A stretch of 64,000 nucleotides of DNA, taken from NCBI GenBank assembly GCA_905183005.1, contig CAJJDO010000080.1:124001-188000 (forward strand), given 5' to 3'. The translations under genes were made by a program, and so were the position numbers. The notes under the pieces were generated by a model, which saw only the letters and a program-made list of their open reading frames with translations, searched no databases and was not told the DNA's origin. This document shows, piece by piece, positions 22,754 through 34,190 of the stretch (the stretch's first letter is position 1; every line of letters begins with the position of its first letter). The stretch comes from Paramecium pentaurelia (lineage: Eukaryota; Ciliophora; Oligohymenophorea; Peniculida; Parameciidae).

Positions 22754-24083
22754 ATGTAAACTTCTATTGATTTGCCTTCTCCATTGGGCATTGTTCAAAC
22801 TTCTTCAATAACTAGTACTGGGAAAATATTGGGTCCAGATTATGAAACCAATTTAAAGAGTGCAGCAAAAAGGAGTGAAGAAGATAAATTATTTAGAAAG
22901 TAAAATTAAATGAATGATAATGATGAATTTGAAGCTATGGAAGTTTAAAATGGTGATTAAACATCTCTAATATATTATTATAAAGCTTTAAAGATGGATG
23001 AAGAATTATAACAAAACGAAAATGAAATTATCAACATTGTGTAAAATAGACCAAAATTAGGAATGATAGAGGGAAGTTTAATGAAAAAAAGTCCTCATTG
23101 GTTTTAAGGCTATTCATAGAGAAACTGTATATTAAGAAATAGAGTATTTAGATATTATAATATTGAAAATAAGAAACTCTAAGGAGTTTTAAATTTTGAT
23201 GTTTAGTCATTTCAATTGTAAGAAATATAAGATAAAAATGGAAATACAGTAGAATTTATGTATAAATATCTCTATTATTGTAGTTTAAAACCTTTAGGTT
23301 AAACTCAAAAGGTATTTCAGTTTAAGGGAGGAACTTTAGAACAAACGAAAACATGGGTTTAATTGATAAAATAACATTTATAAGATTCTATAGGTTCATT
23401 GAAAGTGTTGAAATCATTAAGTTCATATGAACGTTTTTGGAGAGTAATAAATTATTTTAATTATATATTTTAGTTTGAACGCATTTCATCATTATAGATA
23501 ATGGAAGATGCTGATGATGGTGATATTTTATTGTTTCAAGGCAAAGACATTAATTGTCATATTTAAAGATCATTAACATAATCTAGTTTTGATCACATTG
23601 GAATTTTAATACGTTTGAATGAAAATTAATTATATTTATTTGAAGCATTACCTTTACATGGAGTTGGATTATGTCGTTGGAGTAAATTTGTTATGTGTAA
23701 GTGGAATTATCTATATCATAAGTAATATCACTATATATTTAAATAGAATTATATATAGAAAATTATAGGTCATTCGAGATGAGAATTTTAAATCAAAAAT
23801 ACATGAATTTGTTACTGAGAATATTGGTAAACAATATTCTTTTAATCCAACTAAACTATTAAAATTTAAATCGACAATGCTTTAAGATCCATAATAATAA
23901 TAAACTAGAACATTTTTTTCCTCTGAACTTGTAGCAGCTTGTTATAAGTTTTTAAATCTTTTATCTAAAGAGATTTCATCCACATAATATTGGCCAGGTT
24001 CTTTTTCTTCAGAAAACCAGAAGTTATCTCTTTAATATGGAAGTTTAAGTGAAGAATATCTAATAGATTTTGAGGGTGAATGA
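22754..24083 (+). CDS. Tandem paralogue of the PH + papain-like protein, active-site Cys replaced by Ser
   Basis: A protein of 424 residues with two introns (30 and 25 nt), starting 22 bp after the stop of its paralogue. The same architecture is seen: polar N-terminus, PH-like domain (SLMKKSPHWFQGYSQRNCIL...), DGDILLFQGK, FDHIGILIR with the His, and FFSSELVAACYKF where the paralogue has YFCSELVAKAYKE. The codon at 23919-23921 is TCC (Ser), so the presumed nucleophile is lost while the His and the fold-defining residues remain. It may be a pseudoenzyme, a lipid-binding or regulatory partner of the first protein, or a serine variant. The two proteins differ widely outside the core, so the duplication is not recent. 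Confidence 0.7.
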
Positions 24084-24107
24084 TTTGTGTAATTAATACA
24101 TTAAAAC

Positions 24108-25148
24108 TCAAACTAATAATCCTATATTTTCTTTTATCAATCTCAAATTTTTAGAAGCTATTTCTCTAGCTTTTATACTACCAATTTTCAACATTTATTC
24201 TAATTCATTTTGATTCTAAAGAATTTATTTCTTTTTCTCAGCAATATTATTTAATTCATTAGAAATCAATTCAGATAAATCTCGTTTAAAATCAACAGTT
24301 GTTTTTGTTTAATACTTATCTATAACTTGTTCTATACTCATATTACTAAAGGCTTAATATATTCTCAAAAGATTAGAGATTTCAGGTCTTTTATCTTAAT
24401 CAAAATATATTTATGGAATTGAATCAGTTTTTGACCTTTTAATTTTTTCAAAAATCTCCTCTTTTGAATCATCTATATTAATTCTATTTCCATCAATTGT
24501 ATCTGATTTGGACATTTTTTTATTACCATCTCTTAAACTCATAATTTTTGGACAAGTAGCTATGATAACATCCATTTTCAATTACATTCCAAATATTAAG
24601 GTTCTACAATATTTAATTTAAAAAGAGAATTTAATCTTTAAACATAATCTCTAGTTAATTCAATATGTTATTTCTAGTCTAAACCAACAGGCACATATTA
24701 TGCCCTAAATAAATTTAATTAATTACTGATAAAGTATAATGTCTGCTGCCATCAATAATGGATATGTATATAATCCAAGAGTTGAATATTCCTTCTTTTT
24801 ATCCTTATATTATGTCATTTTATTAAGCCAATTTTTAGGGGCAACACATGATAGAATCCATTATAATTCTGCATGTTCAGGTACATGACTCTAGACAAAG
24901 AATATAGATTTGTTAGGATTGATTCCAGATGCAATTAATGTAGCTGCAAGAGACAATGTATCTGATTTTGTATTCTAATCAAATTTGATTTCATGATCTA
25001 TTGTTAATTTATCAGTTAAAGCATGTAAATCAACTATACAGTATATATTTTGATTTCCTGTTTATTATAATTTAACCCAATTTCTAACTGCACCCAAATA
25101 ATTGCCTATATGCATTTTTCCTGTTGGCTAAATTCCTGAAAAATACAT
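24108..25148 (-). CDS. Tryptophanyl-tRNA synthetase, bacterial/organellar type
   Basis: A protein of 330 residues with two introns (22 and 26 nt). It is a class I synthetase: FSGIQPTGKMHIGNYLGAV contains the HIGH-equivalent (MHIGN), followed by VDLHALT, the PLLMAADI helix, VPVGLDQKQHIELTRD, and KKMSKSD as the KMSKS loop. Size and motif style match the short bacterial/mitochondrial TrpRS rather than the longer eukaryotic cytosolic form, so this is probably the mitochondrial enzyme. No obvious targeting peptide precedes the first ATG, and an extra upstream exon cannot be excluded. A second intron inside LE|STCPKIMSL restores the frame. It is convergent with the PH-papain pair (24 bp between stops). 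Confidence 0.93.
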
Positions 25149-25193
25149 AATTAAAAATATTTAACATAATCAATTTAATTAAAAAGAAGAAAT

Positions 25194-25899
25194 TCATAAT
25201 TTTAACTCATTTTTTTGATTTTATATAAAATCTATTACTTTTTTTTAGTTTGAATATATATTTAAACCTATCTTCTTTTGATATTTTAATTGATTTTCAT
25301 TATATTATAATTTTGCATACTTTAATACACAAATCTATATTAGTATATTTATTTTACTTATGTTTTATTGAAGTTCCAAGGTCTATTATTGAAAGCTAAG
25401 AAAAATTCATGAAAAAATTATTTATTTTTAAGATTAATAAATGCAAAAACTCCTTCTAAATTACAAGGTATATTTAAATAATCGTATTTTTATGAAAATT
25501 TGAAATCTATCTCATTTTGTAATCTTTTTACTGTGTAATTATTGGGAATATTTCTAATCATTAAAGTAGTTCGTTTATCATTGATAATCTAATTTATAAA
25601 TTGATATTACAGTTTGTAATGAAATATTGAACTAATTTTAAGTGTTCTCGTTCTCATTTGAACATTTATCTGGAGTTTAGTTAAAAATGGCAGTAAATGC
25701 CTCAAATTATTCAGTAGAGGAGCAATCTGTTTCTGTTGAAAAGAGGAGCTTCGATTCAGTTGAAATAGAATTTACAATATAAAATACTATAACCAAATAG
25801 GAAAAGATCATTATTAGAAGAACCAACAGAGTCTTAGTTTTCAATCCAATTTGAACATTAAGTGAACTCTTCGATATCTTGAAATAGCGAGGTTTACAT
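25194..25899 (-). CDS. Mei2-like RNA-binding protein
   Basis: About 207 residues. The C-terminal half carries the special RRM of the Mei2 family (RRM3 type): TTLMIRNIPNNYTVKRLQNEID, KYDYLNIPCNLEGVFAFINL and FFLAFNNRPWNFNKTQICVLKYAKLQ. The start TLMIRNIPN and the C-terminal YAxxQ match the family. Mei2 in fission yeast binds meiotic RNA and drives entry into meiosis, and plant relatives act in development; a role in sexual or vegetative switching here is inference. Two introns (22 and 23 nt) are clear. A third is needed between about 25800 and 25690 to join the acidic N-terminus in frame, but the only candidates are long (37 or 43 nt), so exon 1 is uncertain. The stop is 45 bp from the TrpRS start. 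Confidence 0.75.
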
Positions 25900-25928
25900 C
25901 TTTAAATTTTATATATATATATTATTAA

Positions 25929-27253
25929 TCAAACCTTTTAATACTCTAGTTTAGATTCTAATTTTTTGGCTTCTTTTATTTTTCTTCCTGCTTTGAAATA
26001 ATCTTCTTCAATAACATAATCTCTATCTGCTCTTATGGCAAACATACCTTAGAATATAATGATTTTAATATACCTGCTTCAGTACATACATTTCTTAAAT
26101 CTGCTCCATTAAATTCTTCACATAACTTTGCTAACTATTCAAAATCTACTTCTCCTTTAGTTGTAATATTTCTTGAATGAATCTTTAAAATATCATATCT
26201 AGCTTATTCATTAGGTAATGGAATTTCAACCTCTAATATATTAAATATTAAAATTAATACTTCTATCCAATCTACCTGGTCTTAAAAGAGCTGGATCCAA
26301 AATATCTGGTCTATTAGTAGCCATTACTACTTTGACTTTACCCAAATCATCAAAACCATCTAATTGATTTAATAATTCCATAAGTGTTCTTTATATTTCT
26401 CTATCAGCAGATGTTCCATCACTAAATCTCCTTCCTCCAATTGCATCTATTTCATCCATAAAAATAATGCAAGGCTAATTCTCTTTAGCATATGTAAACA
26501 TTTCTCTTATCACTCTAGCACTCTCTCCAATGTACTTATCTACTATACTAGAAGCAACAATTTTCAAGAATTTTGCCTAAACATTACAAGCCAAAGCTCT
26601 ATATTATATCTTATTATTATACCTTGCTATTAAAGTTTTACCAGTACCTGGAGGACCATACATTAAACAACCTTTAGGAGGTTTTACACCTACTCTTTTG
26701 AATAATTCAGGATTAGTTATAGGTAATTCTATAGTCTACACTTAAATTTTTATAGTTACTTCTCTTAAAACACGAAGTTGATCATTTAAACCTCCAATTT
26801 CATCAAATAAAACCTTTCCTGGATCTTCATGAGCCATATGGAATACTTAAGGATCTACTTCTCTTGGTAATATTCTAACTATAGTATATGTTTCTTAATC
26901 AAGTGCAATTCTTGTTCCTACAACCAATTTCTCTCTATCAAGTTTAGGTTTGGCACCTACTACATATCTAGGTCCACTATTCAATTTTGAAATATCTTAA
27001 TTAAGTTTTTCATATTACATTTTTCATCATTTATTTTCATTAATATTTCACCAACTGCTTATCCTCTTATATTTAAACTTTTGATATTATCTTCAAACTT
27101 TTCAAAATCATTCTTCTTTTATTTTGTTTATGCTCTCACTAATCATTATTATGTAAATTTACATTCTTTGACATGTCTTTCTTTATCCTCAACTTCCTTT
27201 AATAATTTAATGTATTTTGCTTCTAATGCAATACGTTAATTTTGATCAGCCAT
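25929..27253 (-). CDS. 26S proteasome regulatory AAA-ATPase Rpt4
   Basis: A protein of 391 residues with six introns (24, 23, 24, 24, 28 and 26 nt). An N-terminal coiled coil is followed by an OB-type domain (SGPRYVVGAKPKLD) and the AAA core: GPPGTGKT (Walker A), CIIFMDEIDAIGGRR (Walker B plus pore context), MATNRPDILDPALLRPGRLDR (sensor and arginine fingers), ending LESKLEYQKV. The stretch PREVDPQVFHMAHEDPGKVLFDEIGGL and the SKKLESKL-type tail fit PSMC6/Rpt4 better than other Rpt subunits. It unfolds ubiquitinated proteins in the 19S base. Two of the 24-nt introns (26736-26759 and 26599-26622) contain no in-frame TGA in this code, so retention would insert residues rather than stop translation. 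Confidence 0.93.
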
Positions 27254-27409
27254 CTTGAATATTTTAAATTTTATATATTTATATTAGATTAGGATAATTT
27301 ATCATTTAATTTAATTCTAAATTGCATGAACAAATCAATTAAGTAAACCTATATAGCTTTCATATTGATTCTTATATAATAAATAATATATATATATATT
27401 AATTAATCA

Positions 27410-29001
27410 TCATTAAATGGTTTTACAATTATATCCTGATCTTTTTTTGTATTCTTACAGTAATTTTTTAGTCAAATTATCATTAAAGGAATGTTTTTGT
27501 TAATATTATTGTAAAAGTTTCTTTATTTATAATTGATTTTCCAAATAATCAGCATTTAATTTTTATTATCCATTTAAATCTACACTTATATCTTTACGTA
27601 GCTTTTTTATAAATTAAAAATTTACTGAATGTTATGCTTCTTCAATTTATTCAGCACATGAAAATGGTCTTGGAATTTAAATAACTTCTTAATGTTATTT
27701 ACGAAAACTATGAACAGAATTATTTGATCTATTTGCTTCAGTATGTTAAGATGAAGATGTTTTCTTTTATGGTTTAGTTGAATTAATTGTAGACTTTTCA
27801 GAACAACCTTTTATTGATTATTATCGTTTAAATTCTTGATCTTTTGATATATAATGATTTATTTACTTATTAAATTTAATACATTTTATGATGTCTAATT
27901 TCTTTGATGATTTATTGTATTTTATGATGTTTCATAATGAGATAAATTACTTTTTCTATTTTTATCTAAATATTCACTAGTTTCAGTTTAAACTCTACAA
28001 GCTAAATTATTGGATTTATTATTATTATTAGAGATATGTGTAGAAAATATTCGTTTTTATGAATTATTCCTTAATTTTTAATAATCATCTTATGGTTCTG
28101 TAAGTAATCTGTTTTCCTTTTAAAAATATTATATATTATTACATATTCTTAACCAAGAAATTTAAATTTATCCTTTTAACCATTTAATGAGATAGTCTAC
28201 TATTTCATAAACTCATTTTCAATGTTATCTTTTCCCAATTATGTTTTGTTAGATTATTATGCAAATTTATTATTTTAAGAATTTAAATCAACTTTTGAAT
28301 TTAGTTTTATGTTTTGTAAATCCTTTTCTTGTATCTTTAATTTTTGATTCAATACATTATTTTTATCATATAAAATCTTAATGTCAATAATTAAATACTT
28401 GGAATTGATTTTTAATTGTCTACAATTCTTCTTCTAAATCATCTTTAATTTTAAGTACATCCTCTAACTTTGATTATGTATTTTCAGCATATATCTTCAA
28501 TTATTGCTCAATCTTAATTAGTTTTATATATAATACTCGTATATGTTGACGGATCTCTGCCTCCAATTTGATCAATTATTCTTCATAATCATTTTAGTTT
28601 CTTGAGTTTTGATCTTCTATCTATTATTCTAAATTGAACTAATCTCACTCAAAGAATACTTTATTTTGCAAGACAATCGAGAACATGCATCCAATATAAC
28701 AAATTAAAGAAATGGGATCTGTATATAAATCTTCTTGTTTATCAAGAGGCACCACTTTCCTTATCTAACATAATAACAACTATATATAATTTATAAATTA
28801 AACTTGATCTTCTGTTTTTTAGATGCTGCTTTTTATTTATTAATATAATTCCACTACAGATTTTTAAAGTTTTAGATCAAATTTCTTTTCTGTATGTTCT
28901 GAACTATGTTTATAATTTGATTCTAAGGATGTATTAATATCATCATGATAATGTTATTACTATTGCAATAAATGCAACAAAGTTTTTGATTTTTACGACA
29001 T
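27410..29001 (-). CDS. Long coiled-coil protein, unknown
   Basis: A protein of 490 residues with five introns (24, 21, 22, 26 and 26 nt). After a polar start come a short hydrophobic patch (SLICYIGCMFSIVLQ), then coiled coil (EQQIEDQ...KLEAEIRQHIRVLY; LEDVLKIKDDLEEELQTIKNQ), a Ser/Asn/Gln-rich middle, and a final Lys-rich helical segment. I recognise no family. This composition is typical of ciliate cytoskeletal or basal-body-associated proteins, but that is only a guess. Confidence 0.6.
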
Positions 29002-29278
29002 TATTTTAAATAAATAACTGATTAGAAATAGAGGTTTAAAATAAATTTTAGTTTAATATATATATATATACTATTATATTACTTATATCTTTAAAAAGAT
29101 AGAGGAAGTATGATATAGACATTCAAAACATACAGCTTTGAGTCATATCAACAGTAGAATGAGTCTAAAGATCTAATTTAAGATCAGGAATAAACTCACT
29201 TTCAATTGTTGATAAGTCATCCAAACAAAAATATTAGAGTTTTTTAGAATGTATTTGAAGTATATGCTACATATATAT

Positions 29279-29634
29279 TCAATATATATACCACTTAAGA
29301 AGTTGAATTGTTTAATTTTTAATCTTAAGCAGGGAATAATGATGTTCCTATATTGATTTAATATTATACTAAATTCCATTAAACCATAAGAAGTCTTTTA
29401 CTATTACTTAATCTACATCTATTAGTCATTTCTACAAGTCATTTAAAATAAATTTCGTTAACAATGATTTCTTAAAATGTTTGGTCTCAATTCTGAAATA
29501 CGTTGTTTCTCTTTCTTTTTTTCATCAGGCTTGATTGTTTGATAAAACAAGTAAAAACAACCCAACATATATGTTTTTAGTAAAACTGATTTCCTTGGGA
29601 AAACTCTGCCTAAGTCTTCTAATTAACATGACAT
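29279..29634 (-). CDS. Small protein, unknown
   Basis: About 110 residues with one intron (23 nt, GTAGAA...GATGTAG; a 17-nt alternative end keeps the frame). The N-terminus (LEDLGRVFPRKSVLLKTYM then GCFYLFYQTIKPDEKKKEKQ) has one possible short membrane helix followed by a strongly basic stretch, and a final LLKIKNQTIQLLKWYIY. This codon pattern looks coding, unlike the overlapping plus-strand frame. Family unknown. Confidence 0.5.
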
Positions 29635-30260
29635 TTTGTAAAAATTTATTAATAATTCTTACAATCTTAACTTATAAAAGATATAAAGACATAATATAAT
29701 ATGACTAATAATTAGATAATATGACGTGCGTCTGTTGTTTCTATTAAAAAATTTGTTAAATCAAATTAATTTTATATTAAATAATAAGTTTGTTAAGAAT
29801 TCCATGTTATATCAAATAAGTGAAATATTTTTTATTTAAATATAAATGAATATCCAAGAGTGACTGACAGAAATAAATATTTAATTTATATCTGCTAATA
29901 AACCCCGATTCTATTTTGCCATCTGCATTATGTTAATCAATTAATGTATTAACATATAGATTAAGATGGCTTTGTAAAATAAGTTTATATAATTGATAAC
30001 TTACTTTTTTATCAATAAGGAACTAAATATTTTTTTAAATCTTAATAATTGATTATTATTAAGTTTTTTTAATGTTCAAGAGTTGTCAACAAATACTCAA
30101 TCTAAGTGAATAAAAGCTAATTATACTCTTGATAGTTTAATTTAAGGCATATACTAATGTATGATAATATTGAATTATCTACAAACTCTGAATGCCTAAA
30201 ATACAAATTTTAATTAATGAATTTGATTAATAATGAATTTAATATTTGAATTATATTATT
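29635..30260. other. AT-rich intergenic stretch upstream of COQ2
   Basis: About 625 bp without a supported gene. A less A/T-rich patch at about 29850-29970 (AAGAGTGACTGACAGAA ... AAACCCCGATTC) stands out but fits no RNA family I can recognise. Confidence 0.35.
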
Positions 30261-31121
30261 ATGATAAAATATTTGAGTGCTCATTTAAGATTGGCTCGTC
30301 ATGATAAACCCATTGGAGCTTTGTTGCTTCATATACCATGCATTTGGGGAACCATATTAGGATAACCAACTTTTAATTTTTAAGAAATAATTTGGTATAG
30401 TAGTGTATTTGGAGTTGGATCATTCACAATGAGAGCAGCAGGATGTGTGGTGAATGATATGTGGGATAAGAATATAGATAATAAAGTAGAACGAACAAGA
30501 CTAAGACCATTAGCTTCAGGAGAATTACAAATGAAGGATGCATGGATTAGTTTATTTGCACATTGTTCAGTTGGATTATTAGTATTGACTCAACTTAATT
30601 GGAACACAATAGCAGCATCATTTGGAATAGTTCCAATAGCCTTTTTATATCCTTTAGCTAAACGATATTTTAGTTATCCTTAATTAGTGTTAGGGATAGC
30701 ATTTAATTGGGGTATAGTAGTTGGAGGTTTATAATTGGCAGGAATGTTAAATCCAGCGATTATGTTAGGATATACAGCTGGGATTGTAAATACTTTAATA
30801 TATGATACAGTTTATGGTCATTAAGATAAAGAATATGATAAGAGTTTGGGATTATATTCAACAGCTTATACTCTTCCTAAGAATACTCCTTTGTATTTGA
30901 CATGGGTATTTTCTGGATTGATTGGATTAACATGTTATGCTGCATCATATAATCCAGGTGTTTATCCATTGATTGCATTGAATTAATTAGATATGTATTT
31001 GAGATTGAAGTCAACAGATTTTGACAATCCTGAGAGTTGTAGTAAATTCTTTAAAGATTTCAAATGGTTTTAAGTAACTATAGCATTGATATTTGGAGCA
31101 GGTTCGTATATGAAGTAATGA
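30261..31121 (+). CDS. 4-hydroxybenzoate polyprenyltransferase (COQ2/UbiA family)
   Basis: A protein of 286 residues, intron-free. It is an integral membrane UbiA-family enzyme: DKPIGALLLHIPCIWG near the start, the first Asp-rich motif NDMWDKNID (NDxxDxxxD), the second DTVYGHQDKEYDKSLG (DxxYxxxD-D), and many hydrophobic helices between. The motifs and LARHDKPIG match the ubiquinone branch, which joins a polyprenyl chain to 4-hydroxybenzoate in the mitochondrial inner membrane. There is no long targeting sequence before ATG 30261. The Iwr1-like gene starts 48 bp downstream. Confidence 0.93.
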
Positions 31122-31169
31122 TTGATGAAATTGTTTTAATTTATATTAAATAAAGTAAATTTTTGGTAG

Positions 31170-32161
31170 ATGTTTGAAAGAAAGGAATTGAAGGCAAGAG
31201 TAAAAAAAAAGGTTGAATAAAGTGAGAATTAAGAGATCATCTTCAGTATAAAGAGAAAATTAGGAGATCAATCTTATGATAATATATGTAAAATAAAAAT
31301 CAATGAATTTTAAGATTTATAAAATGATGAGGAAATGATGCGATTTATAAATTCAAGGAAACAATTAAAAGTAAATTTTGATGATATTATTAATTAAACA
31401 AAAAATCTATCTTTAAATGATGAAACTAAAAAAATGTAATTTAAAAATTCAATCTTATAGTGTTGTCTTAGAAAAACTTTAATCTGAAGATACCAATTAA
31501 AATTGTGAAGAAACCTAATAGAAAAGTATTTTAAAGGATAGAAGAGAATAATTTGTAGATAAATTTAGAAGAGATATAAGAGAAAAAATGTTATAAGAGA
31601 ATAGAAATAAAGTAATGATTTCATTTTTTATTATAGTTTATAATTGAATTAGAATAAGATAAGAATAATCTTAAATGTTGTGATCAAAAATAAGATGATT
31701 AATTAGAGAAAGATTATTATATAATGAAGTAAGTTAATAAGAATGAAATTAATTAAGAAAAGAAGAGTGCTTTAATGAATATTGATGCTAAATAAATAGA
31801 AAAATACTTTGATAATTATTATGTTGATAGTGAACATAATTCAAGTATTGATAGTGAAGATTCATAACGTACAGATTAAGATGCATATGAATATCCTGAA
31901 AATGAAAGTTCAGATAATGAAGATTTAGAAGTGGAGGAAGATTATTATGATAATAATAGTGATGATTCTTAAAAATATAAAAAGTATAGAAGAAAAGATA
32001 TTTAAGAATAAGATGATTAAATTGAAATTGATGAATAATAATAAGCATTAGGAATTGAAATCAATTAAGTTTAAGCATTTATGAGTTTTATTAAATAACA
32101 TGAATAAATAAAATAAGAAAAATAATGTTGGAAAACATTTGACTATGAAAAAGATTTTTGA
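31170..32161 (+). CDS. Iwr1/SLC7A6OS-like RNA polymerase II nuclear-import factor
   Basis: A protein of 313 residues with two 25-nt introns. The start has the pattern of the Iwr1 family: EIIFSIKRKLGDQSYDNICK resembles the conserved I-L-R-V-K-R-K-R segment. The second half is very acidic with Tyr and Ser (DAYEYPENESSDNEDL, then EEDYYDNNSDDSQ), as in the acidic Iwr1 block. In yeast, Iwr1 binds assembled Pol II and carries its import signal. No other domain is visible. The assignment rests on two short motifs in the right order and a plausible length. Confidence 0.6.
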
Positions 32162-32201
32162 TTTATATTTAATCATTATATAAGTTTATTAAGAATCTTG
32201 A

Positions 32202-32618
32202 TCAATTTGCAAATTATACTTTTTTTTAGTTTTTTGGTACTTATGTTTATGATTATTGGACAATTTAATTCATCTCTGCTTAAAACTTTTAAAATACATT
32301 TCCTTGCATTCCATGTTATGATGGTAAAGCTTGAAATGTAACAAAATTTTGAAATTATTGCTCTGATGAAAAACTTTAAAATGAATATTATTATATCGTT
32401 GATAGTTATGATGTTTTTTGTGGTTCCTTCAAAACCCCTAATTAATGTTATTTTCTCTTTGGATATTCTTCATCTGAATCTGATTAACTTAACATTTAAG
32501 GTTATTAATCCCCTTATTTTATAGATCCTCTTTTAGATGTATCTGGATGAGAAGTTTCATCATCATATTATAATGTTTCAACTCTATCCACTTTCTTACA
32601 ACACTATCCATTTCCCAT
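32202..32618 (-). CDS. Small Gln/Ser-rich protein with N-myristoylation and palmitoylation signal
   Basis: A protein of 138 residues without introns. It starts MGNGQCCKKVDR: Gly-2 with small residues and a following Cys pair and Lys, a standard N-myristoylation plus S-palmitoylation site for anchoring at the plasma or ciliary membrane. The rest is acidic then Gln/Ser/Phe-rich (SQSDSDEEYPKRKQ; GVLKEPQKTSQLSTIQQYSF) and ends KKVQFAN. There is no enzymatic motif. The stop lies 41 bp from the convergent Iwr1-like stop. Confidence 0.65.
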
Positions 32619-32844
32619 TAATTTTAATTTAATTAATACTGTATTAAAAAGTAAATTGATGTCCTTTATAAAAATGATATTTAATATTACTAAACATTTT
32701 TTTATATATATTATAGCATAATAGATAAATTATATTACAGGAATTTGACATTAAAAATAATTACTTTTACAATCTCAGAAATTTCAAAAATTATTATTAT
32801 TATTATTACAATACTATTTATTTAATTAAGTAAAATAACAAAAG

Positions 32845-34142
32845 TCAAATATGTGATAATACACTACCATCTAATATTTAACTATATAATTGCTAACTTA
32901 ATTGTTCATTTTTCTCTACTACTTCTTAATATTTTTGATATAACTATAATATATAATTTAATAATATACTTAAACATAATCCTATTAAACTTTTTTAGGT
33001 AATTTTAAAGTCTTTTTATTATTACTTTATATAATCTTTTCTATTTACAATCTTAAACTATCCACTTCTAATGCTGATGATCTAACTAAATCTTTTAATT
33101 TAAAATTCTCTTATTCTAAATGAGTAATTGTTCCAGTTAAATGTTTTATTTTTTATTCATATAATTATTTAAATTACTAAATTTTTTATTGAATTAAATC
33201 TATATCTACTAAATTATTATCTTTAATTGTTAAATCTAAATTGTTTTTTTCTTCTAATTCTTAAATTTATTAATTTTTCTTTTAAATAATCTTTTTATAT
33301 TCTATCTACATGCGATCAAAACTTTCATTTTGAGTCTTAATTTAATCTTAATAATTTTTAATTTCTTCATTAAGTGTATTATTTTTAAATAATAAATCTT
33401 AATTATCAATTTATAACATTTATAATTGTGTTTTATTTTATCTTACTTATTCCTCTGCTTTTATCATTTATTAATAGTATTCATTCTAAGATTATGTTTC
33501 AGTCAATTGTTTTTCTATATTCTATAAATGCTACCGTAATTAACTTATTTCATTACTTTATCCATCATTATCATTACATTTTGTATTTTCAATTTCCTAT
33601 CTTAAGTTTTCATTTTCTTATACCAATAATGGTACCATTTAACTATATTAATGAAGCATCTCAGTTAAATACTCAATCTATTTAAAATAAGATTCGGGAT
33701 ATTGATTTTGAAATAATTGACTTAATTTTTCTAATTCCCTATCCTTACATCTACATGTAATTTATAAGAATTCTATAAATTTTGCTTATTATGTTTAATT
33801 CAATTTGATTGTATAATCTAATTATTACATCAAATCCATTGCTTTATATGTATCATTTACAAATCCTTTATTAAGAGCCAACCAAACTTAATCATAATCA
33901 ATTTATTCTAATTTGGTTTATGGAATGATGGCTTAAATTTATCTATCAGTTGGACATATTTCATCTAATGATTGATACAACTCTATAATTTTTGAACCAT
34001 ATATTTTAATTTGCAGAATCATTTTTTCGAAAAGTTCAATCTCAGATTCTACATTATCTTAAGGAAGCACTACAAGATTTGAGTTCACTTATTTGACATA
34101 ATTCTAAATTTGGTAAAAGTCTTCATCAAATTCAAGGTACAT
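32845..34142 (-). CDS. Coiled-coil protein, unknown
   Basis: A protein of 423 residues with one 26-nt intron near the 3' end. Residues ~1-110 form a helical non-repetitive domain (IELFEKMILQIKIYGSKIIE, LDEICPTDRQIQAIIPQ). From ~150 on it is a long Gln/Glu/Asn coiled coil, ending LPKKVQQDYVQLYQKYQEVV then LDGSVLSHI. No family is recognised. The layout (small helical head, long coil) recalls trafficking or centrosomal adaptors, without evidence for either. Its start is 49 bp from the zinc-finger gene's stop on the same strand. Confidence 0.6.
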
Positions 34143-34190
34143 GAATACAAATTTAAATTTATTATTGTTAATAAATATTAATAAAATTCT

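Noticed and set aside
25687..25860. Plus-strand frame beginning MAVNASNYSVEEQS
   Set aside because: It overlaps the Mei2-like gene on the minus strand and ends early; no intron extends it convincingly.
29111..29495. Plus-strand frame of about 128 codons
   Set aside because: It overlaps a minus-strand gene with better codon pattern and a good intron. I could not prove it is non-coding, but the two are unlikely to coexist.
32230..32550. Plus-strand reading with Cys motifs and two in-frame TGA codons, which looked like a selenoprotein or decayed surface antigen
   Set aside because: The minus strand is fully open here, with an ATG, an acylation signal and a clean TGA; the plus reading is its shadow.
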